Below, one piece after another: positions 1-8,944 of a stretch of 64,000 bases of DNA. Each line of letters opens with the position of its first letter. Within the stretch, counting starts at the first letter, position 1. The stretch lies in assembly GCA_023383815.1 (NCBI GenBank), contig JAHDYG010000005.1:113765-177764 (forward strand), read 5' to 3'. A program made the translations under genes and the position numbers. Source of the stretch: Rhodocyclaceae bacterium (GTDB lineage: Bacteria > Pseudomonadota > Gammaproteobacteria > Burkholderiales > Rhodocyclaceae). Under the pieces are notes generated by a model. That model was not told the DNA's origin and searched no databases. It saw only the letters and a list, made by a program, of their open reading frames with translations.

Positions 1-404
1 CGTTCCAGATCGCCCGCTGGCAGGCGCCCGACGACCGCCATCGCGTGGCGCCCGCTCGCACTCGGGCGCTCACCATTGACGAGGATCGCCACCGAATCGC
101 GCCCGATCCCGCGTGCGCTCGCCGCGGCCGAGCCCGACATGCCGCCGCCCGCACGATCGAGCCCGGGGATCCGGCGCAACACTTCGGCGACCGACAGACC
201 GCCGAGCGAGGCGATCTGCTGCGCATCGAGGACGATCTTTGCACCCGGCGCGAACCGTTGCTCGGAGAGCGCATCGAGCACCGCACTCACATTGACCACC
301 GGCAGTTCGACCGCGTCATTCGCATGCGCCCGTTCCTGCGCCCCCGCACCGGCCGCCGCCAGCAGCAGGCACAGCGCAACCGGACGATGCGCGGCACGCG
401 TCAT
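1..404 (-). CDS. TonB-dependent outer-membrane receptor, N-terminal part (truncated by window edge)
   Basis: Reading on the minus strand from ATG at 404, the frame gives a signal peptide (residues about 1-23, ending at AGAQ) followed by a plug-domain sequence: a stretch resembling IVLDAQQIASLGGLSVAEVL, then RRIPGLDR and the typical SARGIGRDSVAILVNGERP plug strand. The barrel lies beyond base 1. The start codon overlaps the stop of the CobN-like gene by 4 bp (ATGA), so the two are translationally coupled. The receptor is therefore probably part of the same uptake unit as the first receptor and the chelatase. The substrate cannot be read from the plug alone; haem or another tetrapyrrole is an inference from the neighbours. 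Confidence 0.8.
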   Translation of the reverse strand, partial: MTRAAHRPVALCLLLAAAGAGAQERAHANDAVELPVVNVSAVLDALSEQRFAPGAKIVLDAQQIASLGGLSVAEVLRRIPGLDRAGGGMSGSAAASARGIGRDSVAILVNGERPSASGRHAMAVVGRLPAGDLE

Positions 405-3400
405 GCTGCAAGCGCCATCGGCTCTGCCAGCCGGCGCGTCTGACGCAACGAGCCGGCGACGAAGGCAGACGCCGTCAGCGCAGCGAGCAGCAGGTCGAAC
501 CACCTCCACGCGAGCGGACTTTCCTGCGGCGACGGGACCTGCTCAAGCGTCTGGCCGGTGACCTGCTGCACGTCCGGCTCCGGCGGCGCGGCGGCCGGCT
601 CCGCGCTCACGGCCTCGGGTTTCGGTCCGGCATCGAGGCCGAATCCGGCCGCCAGCCCGTCCACGAACGCACCCACGCGGCTGCTTGCCGGAAGGTAGTC
701 GAGGCGTTCGACCGCGTCGCGATAGACCTCGACCAGGCGGCGCAGCGTCGCCTCATCGGTCGTCCAGTACTCCTTGCGCGCGGCTTCGAGCATGCGCTCG
801 GCGATCTGCGCACGCGCGGTCGGGTTGTGGGTCTCGAACCACTCGTCCATCCCCAGATCGAGCGTATCCTCGACATACACGTCGAAGAAGCCCTGCCACT
901 GGTCATCGCGGACGATCTCGGGTGCGACCGAGGTCCAGCCCCAGAAGTTGTTGACGGTGTCGACGACGTTGAGCGTGCCGGCGTAGCCTTCCTGCTGCAT
1001 CGCGCCGATCCACTGCGGATGAAAGTAGCGCGAGCGCAGCTCGGCGGCGAGAAAGCGCGCGGCGCCTTCGACCTTGCCCTGGGCTGGATCGCGCAGGTTG
1101 CTGATGTAGAGGCCCGGGCTCTTTCCGGTCAGATGCCGCACCGCAAGACCGATCCCGCCCAGGTACTGGAACGGATCGTCCGTGGTCAGCATGCCGTAGA
1201 GGTTCGACGAACGCGACAGCACCGCCGCCTCGACCCCCTTGATCTGCTCAGCATAGAGGTTCAGGCCTTCGGGCTTCTTGCCCCAGCGCTCCAGGGTCGG
1301 ACCGAAGGCGTACTGCATGCGCGAAAGATAGAGATCGGCGAGCTTGCCCTCGTCGTCCCAGGTGTCGGTCGCCAGCGTCGCATCATCCAGACCCGTACCG
1401 TAGAGCCCGCTCTGGCTCGAGAAGATGCGGGTGAGCGAATACTCGCGCGCATCCTCGGGCGCCATCCCCTGTTCGAGCAGGCTGCGCTCCAGGCTGAGGG
1501 TGTTCGCCCTCACGGCGTTGTCCGGCTCGTCGAGCGCCGACACCTTCTCGACTGCGCTCGCGATCAGCGCCATCACGTTCGGAAACTGATCGCGGTAGAG
1601 ACCCGTGGCCGAAACCACGACGTCCACCCGCCCCCGCCCGAGTTCGGCACGTGGAATCACCTCGACCTCTGCGATGCGGCCGAACCGGTCCCACACCGGC
1701 CGCACGCCGAGCGCGTGGAAGACCTGCGCTTCGAGCACGCCGAGGTGGCGCATCGCCTCGACCGACCAGAGCGAGAACGCGATCTTGCGCATCTCGGCTC
1801 CGTGCTCGGCGCGGTGCGCCGCCAGGAGCTGGGCAAAGGCATCGCCGCCGGTCCTCCAAGCCTGCTCGGTCGGCAGCCGCGACGGATCGAAGCCATAGAG
1901 GTTGCGCCCGGTCGGCAGGCTTTCGGGATTGCGGATCGGATCGCCCCCGTAGTGGGTTTCGATGTAACGGCCAGCGAGCGCAGCCAGCAGCCCCGTGTGT
2001 TCGTTGCCGGCATCCTGGGCCGTGAAGTGCTCGCGCGCCTCGCGCATCAGCTCGGCCCGTGCCGGATCGGCCGGCGCGCCGTCGATCAGGTGCGCAGCCA
2101 GCACGCGATAGGGTTCGGACTCGGCAAGCTCGCGATAGTCGTCGACGAAGAGTTCGTCGCGCTCGGCCAGGTCGAGCGCCTCGTAGAGACGATCTCCGAG
2201 CATCTGCAGCGTCGTCGACACCCGGTGGCCGGGCTGCGGCGCCTGCCCGAAACTGTGCAGCCCGAGCGGCTGCGCGGTCTGTGCCAGCGCATGCAGCCAG
2301 TCGTGGAGTTCACGCTCGAACGGTACGAAGTCGGCCTGCGCCCGCGCGACGGTCCAGCCGATGTCCTCGAGCAGGGTCAGGCGTGCGGCCTCGTCGATGA
2401 TCGCGGCGATCGTCTGCTCCTTGACGGCACCGTCGTCGAGCAGCCCGTATTCGTGCAACAAGTCGTGCAGCGGCATCAGCTGCGCATGCAGCCCGGCCGG
2501 CGCGAAGGGCGGGGTCTGGTGACTGATGATGGTCGCCCGGCCGCGGCGCTTGGCCTGGGTCGCCTCGCCAATGTTGTCGACAATGTAGGGATAGACGATC
2601 GGCGTGTCGCCGAGCACGAGATACGGATCGTCATACACCGACAGCCCGCGCTCCTTGCCCGGCGTCCATTCCTGGCTGCCGTGGGTGCCGAAGTGGATCA
2701 GCGCATCGGCGTCGAACTGCTGGCGTGCGTAGAGATAGGCGGCCAGATAGAAGTGCGTGAGCGGCACCTTGGCGTCATGGTAGATCGCCTTCTCGGCCGG
2801 TTCGCCCGCCTGCCCGCGCGGCGGCTGCGGCAGGATCACGAGATTGCCGAGCGCGAGGCGCGGCACGACGAAGTAGCGGCCGGCGCCCTCGCCCGCAACC
2901 ATCGGGTCCGCCTCCGGCGCCCCCCAGCGCGCCACCACCCGTTCGCGCACGGGCACCGGCAGCGCGTCGAACCAGGCGCGGTAGTCGGCGAGCGGCAGCT
3001 TCGCCGCAAGATCGCGCACGACCAGATCGTCGAGACGTCCACTGCGGTAGAACGGAGCGAGGAGCGCCTGCGCCCGCTCGATCATCTGGAGCTCGTCCAT
3101 CCCCTCGACCCGGTAGCCCGCGGTTGAGAGCACGCCCGTCAGCGCGGCGAGGCTCTTCGGCACGTTCAGGAACGAGGCGGAAAGGTTCTTCTCGCCCGGC
3201 GGGTAGTTGTAGAACATCAGCGCGAGCCGCTTGTCGGCATTCGCCTTGTGCCGCAGGCGGGCGATCTTCAGCACCTTGGCGACGAGCGCATCGGCCTGCT
3301 CGGGAATCAGGCGCGCCTCGCCGTTCTCGATCGCCGCCACCATCAGCGGATCGGTCAGCCCCGCGTACTCGGGAATCGCAAGATAGAAGGGCACGCCGCT

Positions 3401-4369
3401 CATCGGCACACCGACTTCGCTCGCGCGCCAATCCTCCGCATTGCCACTGCGCCAGGTCATCGCCTGCAGCACCGGAACATCGAGGCGCGCGTAGTCCTCG
3501 CGGCGCGCGCCCTGGTACATCACCTGGAAGTTGACGAGCACGTCGACCGCCGCGCGCTCGCCGTCCATCACGAGATCGAGCGCACCGGCAGCGGCCGTGA
3601 CCGGATGGTAGAACACCACCGGGAGCGCCCCGGCCAACTCCAGACGACGCACGAACTCGTCGATGTGCCCGGTCCCCATGTTGCTGATGAAGGCCTGGTG
3701 GATGACGATTCCGACAGCCGGTCGGCGCGCAGCGCGCTCAGGACCAAGCCAGGCCCGGTAGGCCGGCAGATCGGCAACGACGAGATCGGGGTGGTCCGGA
3801 TGGTAGATGCCCGAATCCGGATAGACGACCGGCGCCGGCACCTCCCCCTGTGCGCCCGCGAGGCGCACCGCGACATAGCGGAACAGCGCCTCGAAGTTGC
3901 GCCGCCCGCCGTTACGGTAATAGGCCTGCAGCGCCTCGGCGTGCTCGGCGGCGAGCCCGCCACCGGCCTGCGGGCCACGCGCTGCGACGAGCAGCCACGA
4001 GGTTCCGGCATCGCCGAGGAGCGCCCCGATTTCTTCCTGCATCCGCCGTGCATCCTCCTCGCGCGGGGCGTCGAGCAGAGCCAGCCGAGCGCCATCGAGC
4101 GCGGCGCGGATCGCGCTGCGCTCGTCACGATCGATGTTGAAGCTGTCGAGGACGAACCCTTCACGGCGGGCCGCCTCGCGCACGTGCCCGATCTTGCCGT
4201 CGAGCACGAAATCGCTGCTCAATAGAACGATGCGTGGCGACTCGGTCGGGGTGAAAACCAGGTGGCGCACGCTCAGGACGAGGGCTGCTGCGACACCGGC
4301 GGCGAGCAGCACACCGACGACGAGGCGAACGCGGAAGCGGACACGGAAATCGGATAGGGAGGAGTACAT
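401..4369 (-). CDS. Membrane-anchored CobN-like metallochelatase (HmuS-like candidate)
   Basis: A 1,322-residue member of the CobN/magnesium-chelatase H-subunit family. It carries the family signature IHFGTHGSQEWTPGKE in the middle and the conserved C-terminal block around NPTARAQIAERMLEA. Unlike cytoplasmic CobN it has a hydrophobic segment at residues about 15-36 and another close to the C-terminus (FDLLLAALTASAFVAGSL), so it is probably anchored in the inner membrane with the chelatase body in the periplasm. No CobS/CobT partners or cobalamin genes are nearby. It lies between two TonB receptors. That arrangement resembles hmu-type loci, where a CobN-like protein (HmuS) is thought to act on haem. 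Cobaltochelatase activity is therefore less likely than handling of an imported tetrapyrrole, but this is inference. Confidence 0.85.
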   Translation of the reverse strand: MYSSLSDFRVRFRVRLVVGVLLAAGVAAALVLSVRHLVFTPTESPRIVLLSSDFVLDGKIGHVREAARREGFVLDSFNIDRDERSAIRAALDGARLALLDAPREEDARRMQEEIGALLGDAGTSWLLVAARGPQAGGGLAAEHAEALQAYYRNGGRRNFEALFRYVAVRLAGAQGEVPAPVVYPDSGIYHPDHPDLVVADLPAYRAWLGPERAARRPAVGIVIHQAFISNMGTGHIDEFVRRLELAGALPVVFYHPVTAAAGALDLVMDGERAAVDVLVNFQVMYQGARREDYARLDVPVLQAMTWRSGNAEDWRASEVGVPMSGVPFYLAIPEYAGLTDPLMVAAIENGEARLIPEQADALVAKVLKIARLRHKANADKRLALMFYNYPPGEKNLSASFLNVPKSLAALTGVLSTAGYRVEGMDELQMIERAQALLAPFYRSGRLDDLVVRDLAAKLPLADYRAWFDALPVPVRERVVARWGAPEADPMVAGEGAGRYFVVPRLALGNLVILPQPPRGQAGEPAEKAIYHDAKVPLTHFYLAAYLYARQQFDADALIHFGTHGSQEWTPGKERGLSVYDDPYLVLGDTPIVYPYIVDNIGEATQAKRRGRATIISHQTPPFAPAGLHAQLMPLHDLLHEYGLLDDGAVKEQTIAAIIDEAARLTLLEDIGWTVARAQADFVPFERELHDWLHALAQTAQPLGLHSFGQAPQPGHRVSTTLQMLGDRLYEALDLAERDELFVDDYRELAESEPYRVLAAHLIDGAPADPARAELMREAREHFTAQDAGNEHTGLLAALAGRYIETHYGGDPIRNPESLPTGRNLYGFDPSRLPTEQAWRTGGDAFAQLLAAHRAEHGAEMRKIAFSLWSVEAMRHLGVLEAQVFHALGVRPVWDRFGRIAEVEVIPRAELGRGRVDVVVSATGLYRDQFPNVMALIASAVEKVSALDEPDNAVRANTLSLERSLLEQGMAPEDAREYSLTRIFSSQSGLYGTGLDDATLATDTWDDEGKLADLYLSRMQYAFGPTLERWGKKPEGLNLYAEQIKGVEAAVLSRSSNLYGMLTTDDPFQYLGGIGLAVRHLTGKSPGLYISNLRDPAQGKVEGAARFLAAELRSRYFHPQWIGAMQQEGYAGTLNVVDTVNNFWGWTSVAPEIVRDDQWQGFFDVYVEDTLDLGMDEWFETHNPTARAQIAERMLEAARKEYWTTDEATLRRLVEVYRDAVERLDYLPASSRVGAFVDGLAAGFGLDAGPKPEAVSAEPAAAPPEPDVQQVTGQTLEQVPSPQESPLAWRWFDLLLAALTASAFVAGSLRQTRRLAEPMALAA

Positions 4370-4453
4370 TGACGTAGCATTCCAGGAGGTTCGGATGCGG
4401 GCGCGGTGCGTTGCACCCCGATGCGGTGGCGGCAGCGAAGTGCCGCCGCCCGG

Positions 4454-6433
4454 TCAGAAACGGCCTTTCAGCGCGACGCGCAGGGTGCGCGGCGTTTCCG
4501 AGTAGTTGAAGAGGGGCGACTTGTCGGCGAGGTACACGTCGGTGAGGTTGTCCACGCCGGCGCTGAGCTGGAGGTACTTGCTCACCGCGTACGACACCCC
4601 GGCATGCACCAACCGGTAGGACGGCACGCGCGCATCGTTGAGCCGCTGACGACCGAAGTGCTGGAAGCGCAGGTAGGCGTCCCATGGCCCGCGCTGCCAA
4701 CCGAGGCGGGCATTGAAGACCAGCTCCGGGCGGCCATTCAGCTCGTCGCCGGTCGCCTTGTTCTCGGTATCGAGCCACTGCGCGTTCGCGCCGACGTGAA
4801 AACCCATCGGCAATCGCCACTTCGCACCGGCCTCGACGCCCTGGATGCGCGCCTCGTTGACGTTGTCGTAAACGTAGTGGGTCCGCGGAACCGCCCCCGG
4901 TGCGGCCGGCGGGTCGGTGCGCAGGCGCCGGGTCGTGATGAGATCCTTCACTTCGTTGCGGAACACGGTCGCCTCCCAGTCGAGGCTCGACGCCGAGTAC
5001 AACACCCCGAACTCCACCGAGCGGCTCGTCTCGGGCCGGATGCCAGCGTTGCCGTAGAACGAATGCGGTCCCTCATGCCCCTCGTAGCCGGGCGAGATCT
5101 GCTTGAGTGTCGGCGCACGAAAGCCCTCGCCGTAGCCCCCGCGCAGGCTCCAGCGCTCGTCGAGGTGCCACACCAGATAGGCGCGCGGGCTCGTCTCGCC
5201 ACCAAACAGGCTGTGCCGGTCGTGGCGCACTCCGAGCGTCAGCATCAGGTCGTCCGCAAGTCCGATCTCATCCTGCACGTACAGCGCTTCAAAGCGTGCA
5301 CGGTCCTTGCCGCCGGCAAGCCCGGCGTTCTTCATGGTCTCGGTGCGGGCATCGAATCCGACCGTGAGGAACTGGCTCGTGCCGATCCCGAACGCCACAC
5401 GGCCGTCGGCACCCCGCTCGTCCATGCTCTGCGGGCGCGTCGGCGCAACGTTGTGGGTGCGCGAGTTCGACACCGCGAAATCCGATTCCCAGACGCGCAA
5501 CTGCGTCTTCGCAGCGCTCCAGTCGGCCCGCCAAGTGAGCGCGGTCTGGCTTCGATCGATGTCGTAGGTATCGCGATAGGCGACACCGCGGCTCAACTGG
5601 TCGCGACGACGCACCTCATCCGTGCTGCGGTGATCGAGATCGAAGGTGTGCGCAGCGGCCGGCTGCCACGACAGCAGCAGGTGCCCAGCGTCGAGCCGCC
5701 GGCCTTCCATCTCGGAGATGCGCGAATCGGCCTTGCTCTTGAGCGGTGCCAGATCGAGCGAGCTTCCCGCCAGCGCCACACGGAGCGCATCGCCGACCCC
5801 CCCCGATACGCTGAAACCCCCCTGCAAGGCATCACCACCGCGCGACCCGCGGGCCGACCGGTTGCTGAGCCGAGCCGAACCACGCCACTCAGCCTGCGGT
5901 CGCGCCGTGATGACGTTCACCACACCGCCGAGCGCCTCCGAGCCGTACAGCACCGACATCGGACCGCGCACGACCTCGATCCGCTCGATCCCGTCCGACG
6001 GGGCCCAGTCGTACTGGAAGTCCGAATGGCCGACCCAGTCGTCGGTTGAAATCACACGCAAGCCATCGATCAGGAACAGCGTGTGCTTGCCTTCCATGCC
6101 GCGCAGCGAGATCGTCTTGCGCCCGCCCACGCTCTGGCCGAGCAGCGTCACGCCCGGCGTGTCGCGAACCGCATCGAGGGTGTTGTCGGCGCCGCGCTCG
6201 TCGAGATCCCAGCGCGTGACCACCGAGGCGGCCGCCGGCACGTCGCGCAGCGCCTGTTCGCGCTGGGTTGCCGTAACCACCACTTCATCGAGACGTGAGC
6301 CGGCATCGGGTGATGCCGCGCCTGAACTCGCTGGAAACGCCAGTGCGAGGCTGATCTGCAAGGCCGCCGCGCCCTTTCGGACAAACCCCTGGCGGGACGC
6401 ACGTGCGCGCCCCTTCCTGCTTGATTCTTGCAT
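4454..6433 (-). CDS. TonB-dependent outer-membrane receptor (BtuB/HmuR-like)
   Basis: A 659-residue receptor. It has an N-terminal export signal (hydrophobic stretch about residues 24-40), a TonB-box-like DEVVVTATQ near residue 48, and a plug domain with SLRGMEGKHTLFLIDGLR and IERIEVVRGPMSVLYGSEALGGVVNVIT. A 22-stranded barrel follows and ends in the usual aromatic residue (ALKGRF). Length matches BtuB/colicin-receptor types. It precedes the CobN-like gene by 84 bp on the same strand. I looked for a cobalamin riboswitch in the 171 bp upstream and found no B12-box-like sequence, which argues against plain B12 uptake. A haem-type ligand is plausible but unproven. Confidence 0.88.
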   Translation of the reverse strand: MQESSRKGRARASRQGFVRKGAAALQISLALAFPASSGAASPDAGSRLDEVVVTATQREQALRDVPAAASVVTRWDLDERGADNTLDAVRDTPGVTLLGQSVGGRKTISLRGMEGKHTLFLIDGLRVISTDDWVGHSDFQYDWAPSDGIERIEVVRGPMSVLYGSEALGGVVNVITARPQAEWRGSARLSNRSARGSRGGDALQGGFSVSGGVGDALRVALAGSSLDLAPLKSKADSRISEMEGRRLDAGHLLLSWQPAAAHTFDLDHRSTDEVRRRDQLSRGVAYRDTYDIDRSQTALTWRADWSAAKTQLRVWESDFAVSNSRTHNVAPTRPQSMDERGADGRVAFGIGTSQFLTVGFDARTETMKNAGLAGGKDRARFEALYVQDEIGLADDLMLTLGVRHDRHSLFGGETSPRAYLVWHLDERWSLRGGYGEGFRAPTLKQISPGYEGHEGPHSFYGNAGIRPETSRSVEFGVLYSASSLDWEATVFRNEVKDLITTRRLRTDPPAAPGAVPRTHYVYDNVNEARIQGVEAGAKWRLPMGFHVGANAQWLDTENKATGDELNGRPELVFNARLGWQRGPWDAYLRFQHFGRQRLNDARVPSYRLVHAGVSYAVSKYLQLSAGVDNLTDVYLADKSPLFNYSETPRTLRVALKGRF

Positions 6434-6604
6434 CGTACGAAACTCCCTGGACAGATTGCCGTGTTGCTGGCTACCTATCCCAGAGGGCTTCGGGTGCTGG
6501 CGTCTTACGGGCGAAGAAAACCTTACGTGCCCCGGTTGGCCGGAGCTTGCGGCGGGCGCCGCCCTCGTCTGGGCCAGCGCGCGCCGCGGGATCGCAGGAT
6601 CCGC

Positions 6605-6973
6605 TTACTTGACGATCTCGCGCGAGACCTTGAGGTAGGCGCGGCCATTGCTGACCACCCCTTCGCGATCGAGCTTCTCGGAGGCCTTGTGCACCTTCTC
6701 GAGCGTCTCGGCGAGCTGCGCCATCTCCTCGTTCATCTTGTGGAGCGCGTTCTCTAGCGTGTAGGTCAGGATGTGGATGTCGGCCATTGCGGAATCATCG
6801 ACCTTACCGTTGAGAATCGCTTCGAGTTTCTGGTTGTACGCAGAAAAATTCTTGACGGCCTGCGGCAGCGTCTCGGCCGGCTCGCCCTTGAAATGCTTGT
6901 CACCCGCACCGGAAGCGAAGGCCAGCGGTGCGCAAAGCGCCAGGACGAGAGCGATGGAGCGGATCGATTTCAT
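6605..6973 (-). CDS. Small periplasmic protein, DUF6746-like
   Basis: A 122-residue protein with a clear Sec signal peptide (MKSIRSIALVLALCAPLAFA) and a mature helical domain rich in Lys, Glu and Ala (KHFKGEPAETLPQAVKNFSA onward). I chose the ATG at 6973 because an AAGGGG ribosome-binding site lies just upstream and the signal peptide starts there; an in-frame ATG at 7015 has neither. Its resemblance to DUF6746 proteins is from memory. It is the first gene of the minus-strand unit leading to the receptors, so it may share their iron control. Function is unknown. Confidence 0.75.
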   Translation of the reverse strand: MKSIRSIALVLALCAPLAFASGAGDKHFKGEPAETLPQAVKNFSAYNQKLEAILNGKVDDSAMADIHILTYTLENALHKMNEEMAQLAETLEKVHKASEKLDREGVVSNGRAYLKVSREIVK

Positions 6974-7006
6974 GTGTGTTCCCCTTGACTGGTTAGTAAT
7001 ACGACT

Positions 7007-7028
7007 GATTCGCATTCATGTTATCATT
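7007..7028. promoter_or_regulatory. Fur-box-like site in a divergent promoter
   Basis: On the minus strand this AT-rich stretch reads as GATAAC-ATGAAT-GCGAAT, three tandem near-matches to the NATWAT hexamers of Fur operators. It sits between the divergent starts at 6973 and 7070, in a genome region that is otherwise very GC-rich. A Fur site here would fit iron control of the receptors and chelatase. The match is imperfect. Confidence 0.4.
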
Positions 7029-7069
7029 GTTTTCGAAAATCAACCACTCGAAACAGGGAAGGAACCACG

Positions 7070-7771
7070 ATGTCCATCACCTCATGCACCACCAAACTGT
7101 CCGCGCTGACCGCCCTGCTCCTGCTGGCGCCCTTCGCCCACGCCGAGCGGCCGATGGCGGTTGACGACGCCGGCACGCTCGAGCGCGGCGGCTACAAGCT
7201 CGAAGCAGGCTGGAGCAAGGACGACCGCGAGCGCGGCCTGGAGGTCGCGGCCGGCTGGGGTCCGGTCGAGAACGTCGAAGTCGAGCTCGCTTTTGGCCAG
7301 GCCCGCGATCGCGGCACAGATCCGAGCACGCGCCTGAACGGGATCGGGTTCGCAGCGAAATGGGTGCCACTGCAAGCCGAAACCGGTCTTTCAGCCGGAC
7401 TCAAGCTCGAACTGGGCCGCACACGCATCGACGAACGCGTCGACGGCACCCACACCGAACGCACGCAGGCGCTGCTTGGGCTCGCGAGCTGGCGCTTCGA
7501 GTCCGGGCACATCCTTCATTTCAACGCCGGGCGCGAGTGGTCCCGCTACCGCGGCGAGCGCGAACACGCGAACGTGTGGGGGCTGGGTTTCGAGCAGCCG
7601 GTCGGCGAAACGGTGCAGATCACCCTGGAAGTCTTCGGCACCGAAGGCGCACGGCCGGATCGTCAGATCGGCGTGCGCTGGGAAGTCGCCGAGGGACTCA
7701 AGCTCTCCGCTGCCGTCGGTCGCGGAAACGAGCGCAGTTTCGCCAACGCCGGCGTGGCCTGGGAGTTCTGA
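7070..7771 (+). CDS. Outer-membrane beta-barrel-like protein, unknown role
   Basis: A 233-residue protein with a signal peptide ending near AHAERPMAVDDAGTL. The mature part shows alternating amphipathic strands (GGYKLEAGWSKDD, VEVELAFGQARDR, GLSAGLKLELGRTR) and ends in Phe (GVAWEF), as expected of a small outer-membrane barrel. The ATG at 7070 has an AAGGAA ribosome-binding site. It is divergent from the receptor unit and may share the Fur-like operator between them. I recognise no specific family. Confidence 0.75.
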   Translation: MSITSCTTKLSALTALLLLAPFAHAERPMAVDDAGTLERGGYKLEAGWSKDDRERGLEVAAGWGPVENVEVELAFGQARDRGTDPSTRLNGIGFAAKWVPLQAETGLSAGLKLELGRTRIDERVDGTHTERTQALLGLASWRFESGHILHFNAGREWSRYRGEREHANVWGLGFEQPVGETVQITLEVFGTEGARPDRQIGVRWEVAEGLKLSAAVGRGNERSFANAGVAWEF

Positions 7772-7808
7772 GCCGAAAGGCGCACTGGATCGGTCCGGCG
7801 CGCCCGCG

Positions 7809-8135
7809 CTACCAGCCCAAGCCCTTGCGCAGCACGAGCAGTACGCCCATCCCGAACAGGAAGGGCAACCAAGGGTTGCGCGAGCGGCTGGCGATCACGA
7901 TCACGACGAGCGCCGCGGCGAGCTTGGGGTCGAGCGGATCGAAACGCCCCCCGTCGAGCAACACGTCGGGGGCGACCAGCGCCGCGAGCGCAGCAACCGG
8001 CGCGAAGCGCAAAGCCCGCTGCACCCCTGGTGGCAGGCTCGCGCGCTCACCGAGCAGGATGAAGCTGCCACGCAGCCCGAGCGTCAGCAGTGCCATGACG
8101 CCGATCGTGAGCCACAGCTCAACGCCCGCGGTCAT
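7809..8135 (-). CDS. azlD: AzlD-family branched-chain amino-acid exporter small subunit
   Basis: A 108-residue hydrophobic protein with three to four membrane helices (LWLTIGVMALLTLGLRGSFILLG; ALRFAPVAALAALVAPDVLL; LAAALVVIVIASRSRN). These are AzlD/DUF931 hallmarks, including the RFAP motif. The ATG at 8135 overlaps the stop of azlC by 4 bp, which fixes the start; the longer frame upstream is out-of-phase azlC sequence. It acts with AzlC in the inner membrane in efflux of branched-chain or related amino acids. Confidence 0.85.
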   Translation of the reverse strand: MTAGVELWLTIGVMALLTLGLRGSFILLGERASLPPGVQRALRFAPVAALAALVAPDVLLDGGRFDPLDPKLAAALVVIVIASRSRNPWLPFLFGMGVLLVLRKGLGW

Positions 8136-8836
8136 GACTTGCGCGCCTCGATCCAGCGCTCGGTCGCAAAGCCGGAAACCATCCCGGCCATGATCGCAGC
8201 AATCAGTCCCAGCTTGAGCGGCAGGCCGCGCAGCATCACCGCACCAAGCCCCCCGACTACGGCCGACACCAGGAGCGGCCGGGTCGAGGCCATCGGAACC
8301 AGCATCACCAGCAACGCGATCGTCGCCATGAACTCGAGTGACCAGTCGGCCGGGAGTGAACCGGCACCGAGAATCCCGAGCAGTCCGAAGCCCTGCCACA
8401 ACACCCAGCACCACACCGAAGGCGCGATGAAGCAGCCCCAGCGCCAGCGCGGGTCGTCACACTTCAGCATGCGGTCGGCACAGACTGCGAACACCCCATC
8501 GACCAGCAGGTAGCCCGATAGCAGTCGGCGGCGCAGCGAATAGCCGCGAAAGGCCGGCGCAATCGCGGCGCTGAAAATCAGAAAGCGCAGGTTGAGCGCA
8601 GCGGTCGTCAGGGCGACGAGCCACATCGGCGCGTCCATCATCAGAAGCGGCAGGCTGCCCAGTTGTGCCGTCCCGGCGAAGACGATCGCGTTCATGCCGA
8701 TCGCCTCGGCAACCGACAGCCCGGAAGAGCGCATCGCCACACCGGTGACGAGCGCCCACGGAATGAGGCCGATCGAAAGTGGCAGGAAGAGCCGGAAGCC
8801 CTCGCGGGCGCCCCGGCGGAACGAATCATCGAACAT
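8132..8836 (-). CDS. azlC: AzlC-family amino-acid exporter large subunit
   Basis: A 234-residue integral membrane protein with the AzlC signature near the N-terminus (FRLFLPLSIGLIPWALVTGVA, then GMNAIVFAGTAQLGSLPLL and LNLRFLIFSAAIAP). Family length is 220-250 residues. It forms a two-gene unit with azlD through an ATGA overlap. The substrate in this organism is not evident from sequence. Confidence 0.88.
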   Translation of the reverse strand: MFDDSFRRGAREGFRLFLPLSIGLIPWALVTGVAMRSSGLSVAEAIGMNAIVFAGTAQLGSLPLLMMDAPMWLVALTTAALNLRFLIFSAAIAPAFRGYSLRRRLLSGYLLVDGVFAVCADRMLKCDDPRWRWGCFIAPSVWCWVLWQGFGLLGILGAGSLPADWSLEFMATIALLVMLVPMASTRPLLVSAVVGGLGAVMLRGLPLKLGLIAAIMAGMVSGFATERWIEARKS

Positions 8837-8944
8837 GCAGCCAGACCTGGAACGCTCCCGTCGACCGGGAGCCGGAAAGCCATTCCTGCACCCGTTCCGC
8901 TCGACGATGCGAGCCGGACGCAGCGCGTGGATCGTTGAAAAGCT

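Noticed and set aside
6434..6604. Possible cobalamin riboswitch before the TonB receptor
   Set aside because: I searched the minus-strand leader for the B12 box and adjoining conserved stems and found nothing convincing.
8863..8882. Hairpin GCTCCCG...CGGGAGC as a terminator after the hydrolase gene
   Set aside because: The stem is good, but there is no T-tract on either strand, and it lies in the short leader of azlC. Not enough to call a terminator.
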